Positions 1-12,674 of a stretch of 64,000 nucleotides of DNA are shown here, piece after piece. The position numbers and the translations under genes were made by a program. Origin of the DNA: Candidozyma auris (taxonomy: Eukaryota > Ascomycota > Pichiomycetes > Serinales > Metschnikowiaceae); the NCBI RefSeq assembly GCF_003013715.1, contig NC_072813.1, forward strand, positions 2,170,001 through 2,234,000, given 5' to 3'. Under the pieces are notes generated by a model that had not been told where the DNA came from, searched no databases, and was given only the letters and a program-made list of their open reading frames with translations. Position 1 is the stretch's first letter; each line of letters begins with the position of its first letter.

Positions 1-2707
1 TTCTTCATCACATTTACGGCTGAGTGCATCGCAACTAGGAGTATGCCTTGTGCTTCCTTGGAGCTGTACAGCAAACAATAATGTAAATGTACGATGCTGC
101 CTCATCGTACTACTCCTTATGTTTCACAGAAGGTTGGCGAAAAAAAATCTCATTCACTGATTTCTGGCAAAGAAGGTTTAAACTTTTCGCCGATACAGTA
201 TGTCGCCATGATTCTTGAGTGAAGCGTCGTCTAGTGCAAATTTCTGGATAACGGAATCGGGCCACAACTTGGATATATTGACGTCAAGGCATTGCATCGG
301 AGGCGCAAGGCACCTGTGTTGCAGCGATGGCAAGAAGAGCCGTACAAAGTAATGCAAAGGGCTGGATAGTGAAAATCATCCACGCATAATCGCCAATTGA
401 GAAAGGCGCTTTCGGTGTTACATCTGTAGGTCACTTCCAGACTTTCCATTTTCAGAGAGACCTTTGCATGAATGCAAGGTATGAACAAACCTTCTATTTC
501 TTACAATCAAGGGGTGATCTGCCTTTATGAACGGCACTCTAGACCCCACGATATTGTCTATTTTATCCACAAAAAAGACAACTTTTACAGGGAAACCTCA
601 AAGTCATGTATAGCTTACAACCTCACTGACGGCCCGATGTAGCCAATAGGCAGCACTAAATAAAGTTTAGGTTCGATGCACCGAGGGCTCCGAGATGAGG
701 TCGTAAAGATGCATCCTTTGGTAAAAGCGTAGGAGCACGAAAGTCTGCATTGTTCGTGAAGTTCACACAAATGGTATTGACAACGCAAATTGCAAACAAT
801 AGGCGTCGATCGTCTGATACTGAATGTACGATAAATTCCATTCTGTCGTTTACAACAGCATTGTTCATACTCAATTTGCCCACTTTCGACTCTTATTTCC
901 GGTTTATATAAATTTATTAAAAATTAATAACAAAGACAAAAGGGCACCAAAGCGGATCTTCATTTGCGTGATCAGCTTCCTTGTTCGCTCTCTTGGGTGG
1001 TGAAGATTTTTCCGTAATTATCGTGACGGAAAATACCGTCAGGATACTTATCAATTCATACAAGAATTCACCCAAAAAATTTTTAAGATAAAATTCTTGT
1101 GAAGGCAGCTTTCGTAAAAACTTCCTTGCGAAGAGTCTTCTGAGAGAAGCGACATCGTTTGCAGTGTTTGAATGATCGTCTATACTTGTGGCAAAAGACG
1201 CTGGATAAAATTTAAACTTGCGGCTATAAAGTTTGCCCGGTAAGAGCTAATTTTTAATAGCAAGCGAGATCATAACGAACCATTGATGCAGTTGGAAAGA
1301 CTAAGTTTGCGTACCTTTTATTTAGACCTTTGTGTACTTTGCATTCAAGTTTTACTTGAAGGAGGTTTTGTGGAACACGAGAATCTAGGTCATAAATTCG
1401 ATTTTAACCGCTTGTTTCTCGGCACACGTCATTGTCGAATTTTCTGAAGAAAGTTCGCTCGGGCTACGTCTTGTGTTCTCGAGATGCATGTAATTTCCGT
1501 TCATTAACTACAACGTGTATTCAAACGATAAAGAATTCCTCATTAGATAGCCGAAATATCTTTTTAGAAGGATTGTCGATCGTGAATAGCTAAATAGGGA
1601 CAATTGTTTAAGCGGCTTTTTGAGGATCTCACCGGTGGAAGTAGATAAGAGAAGCATCTCAAGGAAATGACTACTTCCGCCTCAAAATCGTCAGCATTTC
1701 AAGGTGGTATTATTAGCATCGTCAACTCTGTTGTAGAAGACTTGCAACATAGAGCTACTCGAGATCTTTATGGACGACCGACTTTAAGGTCTTGGAACCA
1801 ATGTGAAACACAGGAGAAGCCCTAAACATGTGGAGAATATTGAAAATTCATGTACACGATCGATATCTACAGAGGATCTGATCGCTAGTTTCCATTATAC
1901 AAGTACTTCTCCCACACTGAATATGTCTTTGGTCGCCCCCCACTTTTTCATGTAGTGTCTAAGCACATGCTGCGAACAGAAAAGAGCACCCAGTAGAATG
2001 ACTATATTGATCACCTCTAAAAGAGAGAGAAAAACAAGAATAAGGAAAAATAAAAGAAGGATACAAAAGAAAAGCAAAAACTAATTAAACACCCAAGTCA
2101 TCTAATAAATGTCTGTCTCTAACTTTTCTTCGATTTTCCAACCATCTTTAGTTCTTCACTATGCTGGCCGTGTACCTCGTGGCTGCGCCGAGAATGTACA
2201 CGGCAGAGAAGCGGTTGCAAAACGCACTAAAAGACGAGAAGGCCCATAAGATTCACACAAGTTTACTTCGAACTTAGCCACATTTTATTGGACCATTCAA
2301 ATCTCCGGGCCAACTTTCGGAGGCACTTTTCTTCGTAACACCCAAAATTGATCCTTTTTTCTCGAGAACCATCATCCTTCTTTCTGCCTCCTTGCGAAAC
2401 ACATATTTCTTGTTTGGGAGCCGCGACGCGCTCCACTCGGCTTTTTCAATCAAAGATATTTTTGTTTCTCGTCTCGGGATCCACATCTTCGAAATAGACA
2501 GAAAGGAAGTCAGTCAACTTTCGTTACTGGGGAGATTTCTACATCCAAAAAGACAAAAGAAAAGGAATTGTCCGTGAAATCTTCTCGATCTAGTCAAATT
2601 CCCCCCACCTCATCGTCCATTCGCTGCATTATCTTGTTTCATATTCTACGAATCACTCTCTTCGAAGAGACATCCCCTTAGCTTCGTCAATTCCACTTCA
2701 ATTGGCC
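1..2707. other. Gene-free left flank, includes CLA4 upstream region
   Basis: No ORF longer than about 85 codons is present and none resembles a known protein. The sequence is AT-rich with short homopolymer runs. The part next to CLA4 (about 2100-2707) presumably holds its promoter. A partial match to the recurrent promoter element of this window lies near 2180 (TGGCTGCG without the A-run). No tRNA A/B boxes or transposon ends were seen. Confidence 0.6.
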
Positions 2708-5062
2708 ATGACGTCGATCTACACCTCAGACTTGAAGAACCACCGTCGAGCTCCTCCGCCCCCAGGCACTTCTGCCTCGCTGGGGGTCACCTGGAACCTC
2801 TCCAATAGACGCCAGGCGGGCTGGGTGCATTTGAAGGAGGACACATTCACAGCGTTCCGCTGGAATAAGCGGTTTATGGTGATCAGCGACAGAACCCTTA
2901 ACTTCTACAAGCTGGAGCCTTCTGCGGACATGTCGCAGCCCAAGGACTTGGATATGCTGTTTCCGTTGAACTTGATTGGCGCCATCAACTTGAAGTCCAA
3001 TTCCGGCTCGAATAAGGTCAACTCTTACCCCATCATCGAGATTGTGCCGAAAAACAATGCCAATACCCTCTTGGTCTCCATCAGAAGCAACACAGAGTAT
3101 CACGACTGGCTTGATACCTTCGCTACTAAGTGCCCCTTGATAAACATTGGTAATGGCGGCTCGTCTACTATAAGTGGGGCTCTGGGTGTATCTAATCCTA
3201 TCAACTTCACCCACAAAGTTCATGTGGGTTTTGACCCTGCCAGTGGAAACTTCACTGGATTGCCTGAGGCGTGGAAGAGCATGCTTCTGAACTCTGCAAT
3301 CACCAACGAAGACTGGAAAAAAGACCCAGTTGCCGTCATCGAGGTTTTGGAATTCTATTCAGACATCAATGGGTCCAACGCTAATACTCCCGTTGCATCC
3401 CCGGCTTTAAATTCGGGCCAGGGAAGCTTGAACTTCCAGGAATGGACAAAACACCCAGTTCCCAAGTCCTCGTCTACTCAGCACGACATCCAGCAGAAAG
3501 ACTTTAAGCCCACCCGAGCTGCCCCAAAACCACCAGCCCCTTACCATACCACACAGAAGAAGGACAATGCCTCGCCTCTAATGAACTTAATGCATGCACA
3601 AACGCCAAAGAGTGATGAATCTCTCCCAAAGAAGGCGGGACCTGGAAGCTTAATCCCCGCTAGACGTGCTCCTCCCGTTCCTGGCCAGCCACAGAAACAA
3701 CCTCCCTTGCAGCCTCAACGGGAGGCACCTCAGCCATATCAAAATCAAAGCCAAGTACCTTCACGCAAACACCCTCCATTGACCAGCGACCAGCTGCCAA
3801 GCCATGCTGAGAATAAAGTTTCGAGAATTTCCAGCTTGGGACCTAGCACCCAAGCACCAAAGCAGGCGCCCCCACTGTTACCTCGTAACGTCCACCCTGA
3901 CGTCAAGGTACACTCTGACCATGTCAAGCATACTTTGGCGAAAGTAGACCAGCATAAAAAGTACCACGACGATGTTCCAGATCTTAAGCCTCTCAAGTTG
4001 AAGCCAGCACACGAGACACAAAAATCCGAAAATGTGCCTCCACGTACCGTTGACCCAAAGGCACAGAAAACCCAAATCAAGCCAGCTGCTGGCCCAGGTG
4101 GCTCTGGGAAAACAACTAAACAAATAAAGAAGGAACGTGAACAGCTCAATGAGAGACAAGTGATTGCCAAGTTGAAGACAGTCGTTAATAACAAGGACCC
4201 TTCGACGTTATTCCGCATCATCTCCAAGGCTGGTCAAGGTGCCTCTGGAGAAGTCTACCTTGCTGAATCTCTCATACCAGGAGAAAGAGGGAAAAAGGTT
4301 GCAATCAAGCAGATGGACCTTAAAGTACAACCACGCAAAGAATTGATCATCAACGAGATTTTGGTGATGAAGGACTCACAGCATGACAATATTGTCAACT
4401 TTTTGGACTCGTACTTGAGGGGCTCCAGCGATCTTTTGGTGATCATGGAGTACATGGAGGGCGGTTCCTTGACAGAAATTATTGAGAACAATGAAGGCAA
4501 ACTTAACGAGCATCAGATTGCAACCATTTGCAAAGAAACACTCAAGGGATTACGCTTCTTACACAGAAAGCATATCATACACAGAGACATAAAATCAGAT
4601 AATGTTTTACTTGATTCTAAGGGAAATGTGAAAATCACAGATTTCGGTTTCTGTGCTAAATTGACCGACCAAAGAAGCAAGCGAGCCACAATGGTCGGAA
4701 CACCGTACTGGATGGCCCCCGAGGTTGTTAAACAAAGGGAGTACGACGAAAAGATAGACATTTGGTCCTTGGGTATCATGTTGATCGAGATGATCGAAGG
4801 TGAGCCTCCATACTTGAACGAGGAACCATTGAAGGCACTTTATCTTATTGCAACAAACGGCACACCGCAATTAAAGAACCCTGGAGCTTCAAGCCAGAAA
4901 ATGAGAAACTTTTTGTCGGTTTGTTTGTGTCTCAATCCTCTGTCGAGAGGAAACACCGATGACCTTCTAGAGCACAAGTTCATCAAGGAAGAAAGTGGGC
5001 GAATCGAGGAGCTAGCACCATTACTCGAGTGGCGGAAAAATCAAGAATCGGGTCAGGAATGA
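2708..5062 (+). CDS. CLA4: PAK-family Ser/Thr kinase Cla4 (PH-CRIB-kinase)
   Basis: A p21-activated kinase acting downstream of Cdc42 at sites of polarised growth, needed for septin assembly, budding and hyphal growth in relatives. The order is diagnostic: an N-terminal PH domain (about residues 35-150), a CRIB/PBD motif beginning ISNP-like at about residue 160 with conserved H-x-x-H-V-G-F-D, a long proline-rich linker with several P-x-x-P stretches (SH3 ligands), and a C-terminal kinase domain from about residue 500. Visible kinase motifs are GQGASG (P-loop), HRDIKSDN (catalytic Asp627), DFGFCAKL (Asp645) and VGTPYWMAPE. The PH domain separates Cla4/Skm1 from Ste20. Length 784 aa is normal. 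The ATG at 2708 gives the conserved start MTSIYTSDLK; a longer frame exists only through a TTG. A CTG at 2912 sits where PH domains usually have Ser. Confidence 0.96.
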   Translation: MTSIYTSDLKNHRRAPPPPGTSASLGVTWNLSNRRQAGWVHLKEDTFTAFRWNKRFMVISDRTLNFYKLEPSADMSQPKDLDMLFPLNLIGAINLKSNSGSNKVNSYPIIEIVPKNNANTLLVSIRSNTEYHDWLDTFATKCPLINIGNGGSSTISGALGVSNPINFTHKVHVGFDPASGNFTGLPEAWKSMLLNSAITNEDWKKDPVAVIEVLEFYSDINGSNANTPVASPALNSGQGSLNFQEWTKHPVPKSSSTQHDIQQKDFKPTRAAPKPPAPYHTTQKKDNASPLMNLMHAQTPKSDESLPKKAGPGSLIPARRAPPVPGQPQKQPPLQPQREAPQPYQNQSQVPSRKHPPLTSDQLPSHAENKVSRISSLGPSTQAPKQAPPLLPRNVHPDVKVHSDHVKHTLAKVDQHKKYHDDVPDLKPLKLKPAHETQKSENVPPRTVDPKAQKTQIKPAAGPGGSGKTTKQIKKEREQLNERQVIAKLKTVVNNKDPSTLFRIISKAGQGASGEVYLAESLIPGERGKKVAIKQMDLKVQPRKELIINEILVMKDSQHDNIVNFLDSYLRGSSDLLVIMEYMEGGSLTEIIENNEGKLNEHQIATICKETLKGLRFLHRKHIIHRDIKSDNVLLDSKGNVKITDFGFCAKLTDQRSKRATMVGTPYWMAPEVVKQREYDEKIDIWSLGIMLIEMIEGEPPYLNEEPLKALYLIATNGTPQLKNPGASSQKMRNFLSVCLCLNPLSRGNTDDLLEHKFIKEESGRIEELAPLLEWRKNQESGQE

Positions 5063-6212
5063 TAAAAAGGACATCCTGGGGACCAGGCTATTCCCTGCAT
5101 ACGGCCCGTGGGTGGACCCTGGCAACAAACTACATTTTAGAAAAAGTGGTGAGAAAAGAATATGGTTCCTCGCGCGATGCAGGAATCCTCATGCAATCGA
5201 TGCATTACGTGCAGGAGATACACGCATGTTCCTTGCAGGCATCGAGGCTCAAGAAATCCAGTAATGTTTCCTTTATACTTATAGAGTTTCTACGCGCCTA
5301 AATGTTTGAAGAAAAACGACAAGCACGGACAGCCAAGCCATGTTTATTTGGGTTTTGCTTACTGTGTCAATTGAATTTTAAAAGTCTTTGCTATGGATTC
5401 TGGACTTCCTGATGTTTTTTGGGTGCTTGCTAATCGAACTATCCGCTTGGTGACTCTGTGCGTAAAGGTTGGGCATCGTGCCACACCAAATATTGTGATT
5501 TCTCTCTGTCTGTGACCTCCCCAAAGCCTCACGCTTTTGTCATTTGATAAGGCTGGATAAATTCTGTCTATGCTTAAAATCCCTGCCTCGAGACTCGTGG
5601 GAGGAAAAAAAATTTGGGTGTATTTGGCGTCTTGCCATACACAAAGATGATGAATCACTGCAAGCAACCTCAGAGAGCTAGCTTCAAGTTGATTTTCAAC
5701 CGGTACCATGTCGAGCTTGATTCTACTCGTAAATCGACGAGCCTTTATATTTGCTACCGTCAGTCCTGAAGAGCTTTGCCCGCATATGAGCCCAAAAAAA
5801 AATACAAGGAAACTTCTTCAGGAAACGTCAGGGTCCCTCGTTTCAGACCGGGGTCCTTGAAACAGAAATCCCAGCAACTATAGTATATACTGCATCATCT
5901 ATTCGGAAACACCAACGCCGAACTATCTATTTATGAGATTTATCGAGTGTATTAAAATAACATCAAAAGCAAAGTAGCTCAATGCATGAATAAACTACAA
6001 TACCAACGTTTCATTAACGTAGCGGTAGATGCTTCGCAAGTCAAGCCCAATGAGGCAACTGTTTGTTGTCATTATTTTTTTAATTTGGGATGTGGAGATT
6101 ATGACACGAAGGCAATAGATTATATCGACGGTGAGATGCATGGAACAACAGTGAATGGAGCAAACCAACGCATAGCACATTATGTACGACGAAATAGAGC
6201 CAAAGACCCCCC
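5063..6212. other. Convergent intergenic region CLA4 / WOPR gene
   Basis: About 1.15 kb between two 3' ends. A 116-codon ATG ORF on the minus strand (5359-5709) has no recognisable similarity or composition and is judged fortuitous. The rest presumably holds both 3' UTRs. Confidence 0.55.
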
Positions 6213-7529
6213 TTACGATAATCGAAATATTCTATCATCCTGTCTCTCTTTTGTGGAGTCAATGTACCCGTAGTGCTCGTCCTGCTGAAACACCTCCGTG
6301 TCAGGTCTCCTTTGCACTGGAGGCACCTGATACGAGTAGCTTTGGTTGTACAAGTTCTGATAAGGCGGCAAGGACTGGGGCTGTGGAGTCAAGGAGTACT
6401 GCTCACCCATGGGAGGGTTGGGGTTGGCCACATTAAAATATGGATACGGAGCCAGTGCAGGCCCAGAAATGCTGCTAGGCCCACTGACAGGACCCGAGAT
6501 GCTGCTTTGGTTGCTGGTCTGATCCGTGGGGGGCGGAGGCGGTTTGTTCTCGTCGTGGTGAAGAGGAACGTAGTCAGTATGATAAGGATTGGGGAGCACC
6601 AGAGGCACTTTGGGAGGGAATAGCTGGGAGTAGGAAGAGTTGAGCGGCTGCTGAGGCGGGTAGCTCTGGGGAAAATTCTGCGGGAAGTGATGAGGCTGTT
6701 GATGTGGCTGGAGAGGCTGCGTGTGGGACTGGTAGGCAGCTGGCGGCGGCTGCGGGTGGTGAAAGGGCAGAGACAGCGGTCTTTGGCCCGGCAGCAGAAC
6801 CAGCTGCTGTCTGTCTCTCATGAGCACCAGCATGTTTTGGAGTTGATAGTTGGAGTCCAAGAAATACAGGGCTTCGTCCTCGATGGGGATTTTTCCGCCC
6901 AACAGCAGCTTTTGCACGGCGTCCCACAAGTCGGGGGATATAGGCATGAACTGGAGGTTTGTATGAGAAGGCCGGGACAATTTGCCCAGGAGAACGTCCC
7001 CCGCCAGGTAGTACGACACCAAGTGGACGGTTTGTTTGATGTTTTTCGCTGTGGTGGCGACAGAAAGCGTTTTTTTGATGAGGCCGTAGTCGGGATAAAA
7101 AGAAGAGCCCGACGTTGACGTCGACGTCGAAGGCAGCGAAATGTATGGATTACTGGGAGAGCCGTGGGCCAGCAAGTTCAACTGGGGGCTATGGCCGCCT
7201 GCTGCCGCAGCCGCTGCTGCCGCTTTTGCAACCGACCGTTTTCGCCTTCTCTTATCGTCACCCATGGCGCCCCGGTCCAATTCTCGGTAAACTAAAAACC
7301 GGCCCAAGATTCTCGACGGCGACCAGGCCACTCCATCAGTCCAGCGCTTGATGCCCAGCTGCTCCTCGATGAACACGAAAACATGGCCCAGGCGGATCAA
7401 TTCGGCGCGTTCTCTTTCGTGGGGCCTTCTGTGGACAGAATTGAGTTCCTGGTTGAGCACGCCTTGGATCACTAGCACGGCGTCCTTGGTCAGGCCAATG
7501 TACCCTGAGTAGGTGGGAGTCAAGGACAT
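6213..7529 (-). CDS. WOR1: WOPR-domain transcription regulator, Wor1-like
   Basis: A Gti1/Pac2 (WOPR) family DNA-binding regulator. In Candida albicans Wor1 is the master regulator of white-opaque switching; relatives control morphogenesis or virulence. The WOPR domain is in its usual two parts. WOPRa (residues 5-84) contains PTYSGYI, RRPHERER, GIKRWTDG (60-67) and WSPSRILGRFLVYREL. WOPRb (about 148-190) starts GLIKKTLS and contains HLVSYYL. They are separated by a basic stretch (93-99), an eight-alanine run and a Ser-rich loop. The C-terminal half is rich in Pro, Gln and Tyr, as in Wor1 activation regions. The ATG at 7529 puts the WOPR domain immediately at the N terminus, as in Wor1; an upstream in-frame extension is not needed. 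Length 438 aa is shorter than C. albicans Wor1. The family paralogue (Pth2/Mit1-like, YHR177W-like) is the alternative; RRPHERER and the huge upstream region favour Wor1. Confidence 0.85.
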   Translation of the reverse strand: MSLTPTYSGYIGLTKDAVLVIQGVLNQELNSVHRRPHERERAELIRLGHVFVFIEEQLGIKRWTDGVAWSPSRILGRFLVYRELDRGAMGDDKRRRKRSVAKAAAAAAAAGGHSPQLNLLAHGSPSNPYISLPSTSTSTSGSSFYPDYGLIKKTLSVATTAKNIKQTVHLVSYYLAGDVLLGKLSRPSHTNLQFMPISPDLWDAVQKLLLGGKIPIEDEALYFLDSNYQLQNMLVLMRDRQQLVLLPGQRPLSLPFHHPQPPPAAYQSHTQPLQPHQQPHHFPQNFPQSYPPQQPLNSSYSQLFPPKVPLVLPNPYHTDYVPLHHDENKPPPPPTDQTSNQSSISGPVSGPSSISGPALAPYPYFNVANPNPPMGEQYSLTPQPQSLPPYQNLYNQSYSYQVPPVQRRPDTEVFQQDEHYGYIDSTKERQDDRIFRLS

Positions 7530-8680
7530 GCGAGGAAGTTTGTGTGGAAGGTTGAGGATGGATGGGGTCAAAGTAACTAGAAAGTAGTAGATTCCCAACC
7601 TAGAGTGACTTGCTTAAACTATGCCAATATATACTTAGATTTTGCAAGGCGCCTGATCATGGAAACAAGGTTCTAGGTTGAAGAAAGCTTTTGGGTGCAA
7701 AATGATGCCTGGGGCAAGGGTAACGTGATGACCACAAGAGGGTGGGAAAACGAAGCGCAGGGAAACAAAACACACAGCGGAACAGATGCTGGATTAGTAG
7801 GGGATTTTGAAAAAAAAAAAATAATTAAAGATTAGATATTAGTTCTCTGGGGGTGTGAATTCAGCGGCTTATATGGGCCTTGGAACAAGATAGGGAGTGT
7901 ATGCAGTGGGGAAATAGAGGTTGGAAGCTTTTTTTGTGGGAAGAGAGGAAAGCTTAAATAGTTATACTGGGGCTAGGGTTTGGGTGCGGCTTGTTCCGAT
8001 GGAACGATAAGATGGCTGGGTGACGAGAGGGAGGTAAAGATGGGTGAATTTGTGTGGGGAGGGGGCGCTTAGACAAAAGAGGAAAAAGCAGATTCGAGAG
8101 ACGCTGTCTAGGGCCCTTCTGCACTTGTTGCTTCCGTTTATGTTCCTCGGATAAATAGCAGGGGAGTGTTGATTCTCTTACTTTTCTTTTTTCCTTTTTT
8201 TTTACTAGGAGCGGTGGGTCCATGTGTTGGTTAGGAGCACAAGCCCGCTGCTGCTGGGTGATCCAACGCATGCTGCCATGCGGACTGCTGCACAGACGCA
8301 CAGGGTGTGATGTGGCCGCATGCGGCGCGCGCATGCCACTGCAGCACCACTTCCCCCCTCCGCGCCTCCCCACAGGATTCACACAATGCTAAGCCCTGAG
8401 AACAGTGACCAATGTTATCAATTCCCTCATAAAACTTCCAGTTGTCACTCCGAGGATGCCAGTTTTACGTGTCATCTTGCTCAAACTGCTGCTAGGGTAA
8501 TGGCACTTAGAGCTTTGACCTGTGTGCAACCCCGGGAAATTGCGGTGCAGTCTGCGCATTGACCTCTGCTGCACCTCCTACGCATGAGTGCCTAAAGGGT
8601 CTTTGCTTGCAGCACCACTCATGCCTCGAGAAATGGTGCTATGTCGTGGATTTCGCCATACTGGAGATCAGGGTCTAGGA

Positions 8681-8690
8681 TTTGCAGCCA
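8681..8690 (+). promoter_or_regulatory. TTYGCAGCCA element, WOPR-gene upstream region
   Basis: Exact TTTGCAGCCA inside the long gap, about 1.15 kb upstream of the WOPR start codon. Its meaning is inferred only from recurrence of the same decamer upstream of other genes here. Confidence 0.4.
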
Positions 8691-10036
8691 ATGAGACACC
8701 TCCCGGGAACCACCGGAACACCCGTACACCAGTCGTTGGCTTTCTAGCTCACTTCCAGAATCCTTCTGCCTAAGACGTTCTAAGAAATTCGAGGCTTCTG
8801 TGGCGAGGAGGGGAAAAGTGGATGGTTCAAAAGCGTGTATTTTCGAAGATGTGACAGCGTGGTGTACGGAGCTTGCATGGTCCACTCGGGTTTCCAAGTG
8901 CTATGTTTTCGAGTAAATTGGCTTTGAAAATCGAAGTTTAATCCTGCCAAAAAGGTTTCTAAAGAAGAAGGTTCCTGAGAGCTCTCTCATGCGGAAAACT
9001 CTATTTGTCCTGGTCCTCTTTTGAGTGAGCATGGTCAGTTCGCAAAGTGTGCACTTGGCGCAACCCCCAGGAACCAAGGGGGAGGGACGTGGAAGCCACT
9101 GGGAGGAAGCAAATCAGGTTGGAAAATGGTGTGGTGGAAGAAGATTACGTAAGCTAGTGCCAGCGCTTTACGTAAGCATGGCACTCTCAGCAGCCCCATT
9201 TCCAGAAACTCTCCTTGTAGCTTGGTTTCCATCTTGATATTCACATTTTGCTATGTATCTCCCATATTCTCCAGTTCCATCATATCTCCACCCTTGTAGC
9301 CTCTAGCTTCCTAGACTACCACCTGCAAGGCGTTCGTTTTGATTATGCCGTTTCGGAGCTCCAACCCACTCGAGAGGTAACCGTAAATAGCCACCACACG
9401 TAACTACATCCAAATTTAGGTCGCCCCCTTTTTTTGTTTTTGGTGCTGTCCTGAAAAAACTAAATCTTCTTCTTCTCTACTAAACTTTATTGTATCTTAA
9501 AAATCACCAGGGCGAAAACCTAATCGTGGTGGTGACCAAACAGGCAATTGCGATTAAAGCCACCAGTCAAGGCCATTGATCAAGAAAGAGCGGAATAACG
9601 AACAGAAAGAGGCAACTACCTCCAGAGGCTGTGAAAGCAGCCACTCGAACTATTCTTCTATTTTTATGCTCCCACTCAATGCCTACAGAATCGTAATTGA
9701 CTTGATTTCTCCAGCGGCCACAAGCACCTCAGAACCCAGTAAGCCTCCCCCTTTCTCAAACATAAAAGCACTTTGGCAAAGTCAATCTGGCGTCAATAAT
9801 TCGGCGCCGTGCCTCTCATAAACCTTAACACACGTGAGCTGGCTCTGAGAAAAGTCATTTTGCAAGCAAAAGGCACGACAAACGCTCTCGACTACCCCTG
9901 GGCCCATTTTTCCCCAGGGTGACGGAGGCGGTTTCCGAGATGACGTTTATAGAAAAAACCACTGTGAATATTTTTTCTCTTTGTTTTCTTTGTTTTATCG
10001 TATATTGTTCCATTGTCATCTTCTCAACTAGATCAT

Positions 10037-10046
10037 TTTGCAGCCA
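10037..10046 (+). promoter_or_regulatory. TTYGCAGCCA element, WOPR-gene upstream region
   Basis: Exact TTTGCAGCCA, about 2.5 kb upstream of the WOPR start codon. It is followed by GG rather than the more usual TT. Confidence 0.35.
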
Positions 10047-12674
10047 GGCGGGATCGACTTTTCCACCGCGAGAGCGAAAAATGGGCCGACTTTCTCGCGG
10101 CCATAGAGCCGACGCCGTCAAGATAGGCAAAATCAAAAGATTCGAGGAGGGGAAGAGCAGAAGGAAAGGAGAAAAAGGAGTTTTTGCTCAATTGCTGGAG
10201 AGGAAGTTTTACTTTAGGTTTTAGATGAATCTGTGGTGTCAGAGAGCGTGGTTTGTCGTCATTTGCATGAAGTCATTTTTCTTTAGTCTTTCCCCTTTTT
10301 CCCCTGGCGCTTGTAGCGGTAGACATGGATCACTTTGAAAGTAGCTGAGACTCGAGAGATCGGCCATGACGGTGGCTGGGATAGCGCTAAAATTGATCTA
10401 AGCCAATTACATCATGGCTGGTTGGCCCTTTTCTCTGGCGATTGATGCCTCGTATGGTGATTGCAGAAAAACCGTACAATTCAAAGAATTGGACTCTGAA
10501 GATCACCTCGCAAGTGATTGGCTCGCTAGCGGTGTATAAAATTGTACTTCAGCCTTCCTTTTTGGGGTGTGGTGGTTGAATCGTAGCGCTATAGATAGAC
10601 AAATTTGACTTCAACACAGCACCTTGATATTGTTGACGCCTCTATCACTGGACGGTAAAAATAAAACAACCGCTGGCATTGTTGCCCCTGGAAATCAAGC
10701 TTTTTGATCTGCGTTGGCTGCAATTTAAAAACAACTGCGCCAGATAGACTTTTCAGTATGGTCAGCTCTTGCCTCAGGAGTGAATGCTATGATGCTGGCC
10801 GAACTCCGAAACGAGTCATTGGCTTTCTTCTTGGTTGTTCCCGTCGTACCCTCGTATTCCCAGTTTTGGGGCCTCAGCTCAATGTGTCCTTTTTTTTTTT
10901 GGGAAAAGCACACTCGTTGGAGTTATATATCATTTCACCGATGATTTAGTTCTAAGAGAGAACTCGCCGGTAATTCTGTTCAACAAAATGTCAACAGGAT
11001 AGCATATCCGCTCCGCTGGCTATATGTTCATTTGCTCTGCTGTAGCTTCAAATCGGATGAAAAAAAATTCACCGACGCTACTGGCCTGCTTATGAAATAT
11101 GATTGGGCAATATCATCCCATGACTCGAATCCTCCTCCTCATCGCCTCGGGTACTGTGTTCATTACCTGCGATAACCAAATTACAAAAACAGGCAGCGAC
11201 TTTCATAAAGCAGTCGGCGACATGAAAGTCCCTTTTTGGTTTTCCTCAAGAACCACAAAACCAGCCGTCGGCTCACTTCCTTCTTCAGATAATACCTGGT
11301 ACATTCAAGCAAGAAGATCGCTTCGGTCCCTCCATGCAACGTTTGTTCCATCCAAGGATTACGGAATTTCGGCAACCTGTTCTAGGACAATAGCATACTA
11401 CGTCACTGGGAGATTTCTCCATGGCTCGCAACTAGCCCTTCTGTCAACCCCAGGATGCGGGGATCCCTCTGTTGCTTGAGGTAAACCACGTCTGCAGCTT
11501 CCATGCTTGGTGGGCAAACTCTCAAGAACAATTTTTTTTTTTTTTTTCAGAGCAGAGTGGGTAAGGAGTGATTGATGTTGCTCTGTCAAAGATGTTGGCA
11601 GTGCAGATTGAATTTGACATGAATCTTTGACCGTTGAACTAATTCCGTTAAGCATAACGAATCGAGCCCTGCTCCATTTTGAAGCACGTAACGAACCACT
11701 TTTTTTCCCGATGTTTCGTATATTGCGCTCAATGTTCAGTCCATTTTCTAGACTTCGATGCATCTTTACTGCTGTTTTCCGTGGAAAACTGGAATTAAGT
11801 CTCTTCTGCAGAAGCTCTTAAGTAGCTCCACCTTCTTCACTGGCTACACAAAATTCCCACCCACATTCTCAGACAGGATTGACTGAAGCCTAGAGCAGAG
11901 TGTTAAATTGCCGTAGATAGGTGCGGTGTAAGGTGCTACTCGAGCTTAATGCGCAACTTTGTTATCATTGAAATTATGATATAGGCAAGGCGGTTGAATA
12001 ATTTTTATACTTCTTGTTGCTGTTGCATTTAGCGAGATTACTTTAGAAAGTTTACGTAATTAGTATCTGCGTGCCGTTTGTCCTCAATCAGGGCCCCATA
12101 ACCACGGTGCCATTTCGTTCAAGGAAGTTTTTGTTGGTGGCTATGGCAGGATGTTGGGCGACGTTTCTTTGCAACTTAAGCTTTCCAAAACAGCGTAAAT
12201 GTGTGTCTTTTGAGACGTAACTAGCAACCTAAGACTAATCGCAGAAGAACTATGAGGTTGAAGAGAACTTTGGATGGTAAAGGGCTTTGACGAAATATGA
12301 CCTTATTGGTCCATCGCATTCATAGAATGAGATAGATTCTTTTAGCAAACAAATTTGCCCTCTCAATATTTCGCTTATAGCTTCAGTCTGCGTCCATCGC
12401 GTCTTGAACAAAGCAGTTAAGCGATGGTTTTCGCTTCTGACCCGCAGATGAGATATATGCCCTTCAATATCCAACTGATGCAAAGCGAGATGTCGGCATT
12501 TAGGGCATAAGTGCATCATGTAAGACTCTACATCTTCTTCCATTTTTATACATTATACTTCGACGCCGTAAGCTTGTTGAGCCTCAAGTTTCAGAGGTTG
12601 CGCAGACAGCGTCAACAACACCTATTTCAAATGGTAACCTCTTACGGCTATTTCAATAAAATTGGTTGAGTTGA

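Noticed and set aside
3745..4227. 160-codon minus-strand ORF inside CLA4
   Set aside because: Shadow frame opposite the proline-rich linker and kinase domain.
5359..5709. 116-codon minus-strand ORF between CLA4 and the WOPR gene
   Set aside because: ATG start but no similarity and located in a region expected to be 3' UTR of both genes.
7954..8382. 142-codon minus-strand ORF upstream of the WOPR gene
   Set aside because: Composition is low-complexity and proline/arginine-rich, overlaps other frames, and resembles nothing; probably chance.
11099..11479. 126-codon plus-strand ORF with a hydrophobic start in the long gap
   Set aside because: It begins with ATG and a signal-like stretch, but is overlapped by an ORF on the other strand and has no recognisable domain. 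Not enough to call a gene.
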